8,312 bases of DNA from assembly GCA_035505915.1 (NCBI GenBank), contig DATJQI010000007.1, forward strand, positions 1 through 8,312, written 5' to 3'. This stretch comes from 40CM-2-70-7 sp035505915. GTDB taxonomy: Bacteria; Gemmatimonadota; Gemmatimonadetes; Gemmatimonadales; GWC2-71-9. Positions 6,985 through 8,312 of this stretch are shown here, piece by piece. The notes under the pieces were generated by a model. That model did not search any database and had not been told where the DNA came from. It saw nothing but the letters and a program-made list of their open reading frames with translations. Made by a program: the position numbers and the translations under genes. How positions within the stretch are numbered: the stretch's first letter is position 1; each line of letters starts with the position of its first letter.

Positions 6985-8135
6985 CAGTTCTCCACCCGCG
7001 CCTTCACGGTGCCGTCCACCACCCGGAGGTCGAAGCGCTCGCCGGCGCGGAAGTCGGCGGCCCGGCGCAGCACCCGGCCGGTCGCGTCGCGGGGGACGGC
7101 GAACCCGCGCCCCAGGACGCCGAGAGGCGACAGCGCGTCGAGGCGTCCACTGGCCACCGACAACCGGCTGCCGACCACTTCGAGTCGTCGCTCGATCGCG
7201 GTCACGAGCTTGTCTCCGGTCCGGCCCGCGCGCTCCTCCATCCGCTGGACGCGGCTCGACAGCCCGTGCGCGAGGCGCACTCCCAGGTGCCCGAGGCCCT
7301 CCATCACTTCTTCGCGATCGGGGGTCGCCATCTGGGCGGCCGCCGACGGTGTCGCCGCGCGGTGGTCGGCGACCAGGTCACACAACGTCACGTCGGTTTC
7401 GTGCCCCACGGCGGAGATCACGGGGACCGGGACGGCCGCCACCGCGCGGGCGACCCGCTCTTCGTTGAAGACCTGCAGGTCCTCTTTCGATCCCCCGCCC
7501 CGGCCCACGATCGCGACGTCCACCTTGGTCAGCTGGGTGATCGTCCGGAGGGCCCGCACCACTTCGTCCGCGGCGCCTTCCCCCTGCACCCGGGTGCCGA
7601 TCACGGCGATCTGCGCCACCGGCCACCGGCGGGCGGCCACCGCCATGATGTCCCGCAGCGCGGCGCCGTCCACGCTCGTGACCACGGCGATCCAGCGCGG
7701 GTAGAGCGGGAGCGGCTTGCGGGGCCGGTCGAGGATGCCCTCCTTCGCCAACGCCGCCCGGGCCTTCTCGAAGGCGATCCGGAACAGCCCGCCCTCTTCC
7801 GTGGAGTGTAGACGTGAAACGGTGACCTGAAAGTCTCCACGCTTCTCATAGATGGAAGGTCGACCATAGACCAGGACTTCCATCCCCTCCGCGGGCTCCG
7901 CAGGCACTCGTCGAGCGTCGTCACGGAACATCGTACAGCGCAATTGAGACTGCTTGTCCCGCAGGGTGAAATACCAATGGCCGTTCTGGTGCACCTTCAG
8001 CCCAGTCATCTCGCCTTGCACCCAGAGAGGTTCCAACGATCCTTCGATAGCCATCCGCGCCCGGCGGTTCACGGCCGAGACGCTCCAGGCGCCATCCGGG
8101 GCCACCGCCCCGAACATGTCTAGCGGCTGGCCCAC
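6984..8135 (-). CDS. xseA: Exodeoxyribonuclease VII large subunit
   Basis: XseA is the catalytic subunit of exonuclease VII, a single-strand-specific, metal-independent exonuclease used in repair. From the GTG at 8135 it has 383 residues. An OB-fold lies near 18-110, with GSLEPLWVQGEMTG (33-46) and GHWYFTLRD (52-60). The catalytic domain carries VTSVDGAALRDI (152-163), GRGGGSKEDL (211-220), FNEE (223-226), SAVGHETDVTLCD (241-253) and DHRAATPSAAA (257-267). A short helical region and the C-terminal LGVLGRGF segment (338-345) follow. It is clearly shorter than E. coli XseA (456 residues), mainly in the helical region. The GTG start is preferred because AGGCGG sits 7 nt upstream and because it retains a PLDMFG leader like that of many homologues; it overlaps folD by 16 nt. 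The alternative ATG at 8117 (377 residues, 2 nt after the folD stop) lacks a clear Shine-Dalgarno. The 5' third is noticeably lower in GC than the rest. Confidence 0.95.
   Translation of the reverse strand: MGQPLDMFGAVAPDGAWSVSAVNRRARMAIEGSLEPLWVQGEMTGLKVHQNGHWYFTLRDKQSQLRCTMFRDDARRVPAEPAEGMEVLVYGRPSIYEKRGDFQVTVSRLHSTEEGGLFRIAFEKARAALAKEGILDRPRKPLPLYPRWIAVVTSVDGAALRDIMAVAARRWPVAQIAVIGTRVQGEGAADEVVRALRTITQLTKVDVAIVGRGGGSKEDLQVFNEERVARAVAAVPVPVISAVGHETDVTLCDLVADHRAATPSAAAQMATPDREEVMEGLGHLGVRLAHGLSSRVQRMEERAGRTGDKLVTAIERRLEVVGSRLSVASGRLDALSPLGVLGRGFAVPRDATGRVLRRAADFRAGERFDLRVVDGTVKARVEN
6990..6996 (-). promoter_or_regulatory. Ribosome binding site of xseB
   Basis: The minus strand reads GGTGGAG followed by the 5-nt spacer AACTG and then ATG. 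It is the clearest Shine-Dalgarno sequence in the operon, and it lies inside the last codons of xseA. Together with the TGATG overlap it fixes the xseB start, and it may allow XseB to be made in excess of XseA. Confidence 0.7.
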
Positions 8136-8312
8136 TGCCGGGCCGCCTGCACCGTATTGTAGAGGAGCATCGTGATGGTCATGGGTCCCACGCCTCCGGG
8201 GACCGGCGTGATCGCCGAAGCGATCCGGCGCGCCTCGGCGAACCGGACGTCCCCCACGAGCCGGTAGCCGTTCTTCGCCGAAGGATCATCCACCCGGTTC
8301 ACGCCGACGTCG
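8120..8312 (-). CDS. folD: Methylenetetrahydrofolate dehydrogenase/cyclohydrolase FolD, C-terminal 63 residues (cut by window edge)
   Basis: FolD is a bifunctional cytoplasmic enzyme that oxidises 5,10-methylene-THF with NADP+ and hydrolyses the product to 10-formyl-THF. Only the C-terminus is present. It begins DVGVNRV (the family's conserved DVGxNR), continues through LVGDVRF, and contains the strongly conserved PVPGGVGPMT followed by the terminal helix MLLYNTVQAAR. The frame runs off the right edge, and the stop is TAG at 8120-8122. It overlaps the GTG start of xseA by 16 nt and is the most upstream operon gene visible, so the promoter is expected further upstream, outside the window. A short insertion-like DDPSAKNGYR separates DVGVNRV from LVGDV; this loop is variable in the family. 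Confidence 0.93.
   Translation of the reverse strand, partial: DVGVNRVDDPSAKNGYRLVGDVRFAEARRIASAITPVPGGVGPMTITMLLYNTVQAARQWASR
8143..8148 (-). promoter_or_regulatory. Putative ribosome binding site of xseA
   Basis: The minus strand reads AGGCGG, then a 7-nt spacer, then the GTG at 8135. It lies inside the 3' end of folD. It resembles the AGGAGG consensus and favours the GTG over the ATG at 8117, but a match of this quality can arise by chance in such GC-rich DNA. Confidence 0.45.

Noticed and set aside
1..8312. Mobile element, phage, defence or CRISPR content
   Set aside because: No transposase, integrase, terminal repeats or spaced direct repeats were found; all minus-strand genes are ordinary housekeeping genes in a known order.

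Overview
The window is very GC-rich (roughly 70% by eye) bacterial chromosomal DNA and is almost entirely coding. With the starts chosen here, the only intergenic bases are 5845-5849. There is no gene-free stretch, and no RNA gene, mobile element or CRISPR array that I can see. The proteins point to a diderm, high-GC bacterium: an outer-membrane barrel ends in Phe, isoprenoids are made by the MEP pathway, and the DXS and RecN have distinctive motif variants (GHQGYPWK and AEGHA in DXS, FDEVDQGIGGEVG in RecN). From memory these variants resemble Gemmatimonadota or nearby soil lineages, but I could not test that placement.

Layout. Positions 2-1447 on the + strand hold the 3' part of a gene for a porin-like outer-membrane beta-barrel, cut by the left edge. 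Everything else is on the - strand and reads right to left as one tightly packed operon: folD (C-terminal end only, cut by the right edge), xseA, xseB, ispA (type II prenyl diphosphate synthase), dxs, nadK and recN. The junctions are -16, -1, -20, +5, -4 and -1 nt, so most genes share stop/start bases and are probably translationally coupled. The promoter must lie upstream of folD, outside the window. recN converges on the barrel gene and their 3' ends overlap by 83 bp.

How the genes fit together. The order matches a housekeeping cluster known from many bacteria: one-carbon metabolism (FolD makes NADPH and 10-formyl-THF), exonuclease VII (XseA and XseB), the first MEP-pathway step (DXS), prenyl chain elongation (IspA), NADP supply (NadK) and recombinational repair (RecN). 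The tlyA gene that often follows dxs in this cluster is absent; nadK follows dxs directly.

I see no credible undescribed system. The observations worth a second look are the overprinted RecN tail in the convergent overlap, a local GC dip inside xseA, the TTG start of ispA, an altered conserved motif in IspA, a small in-frame duplication in dxs, and a Gln in the RecN ABC signature.
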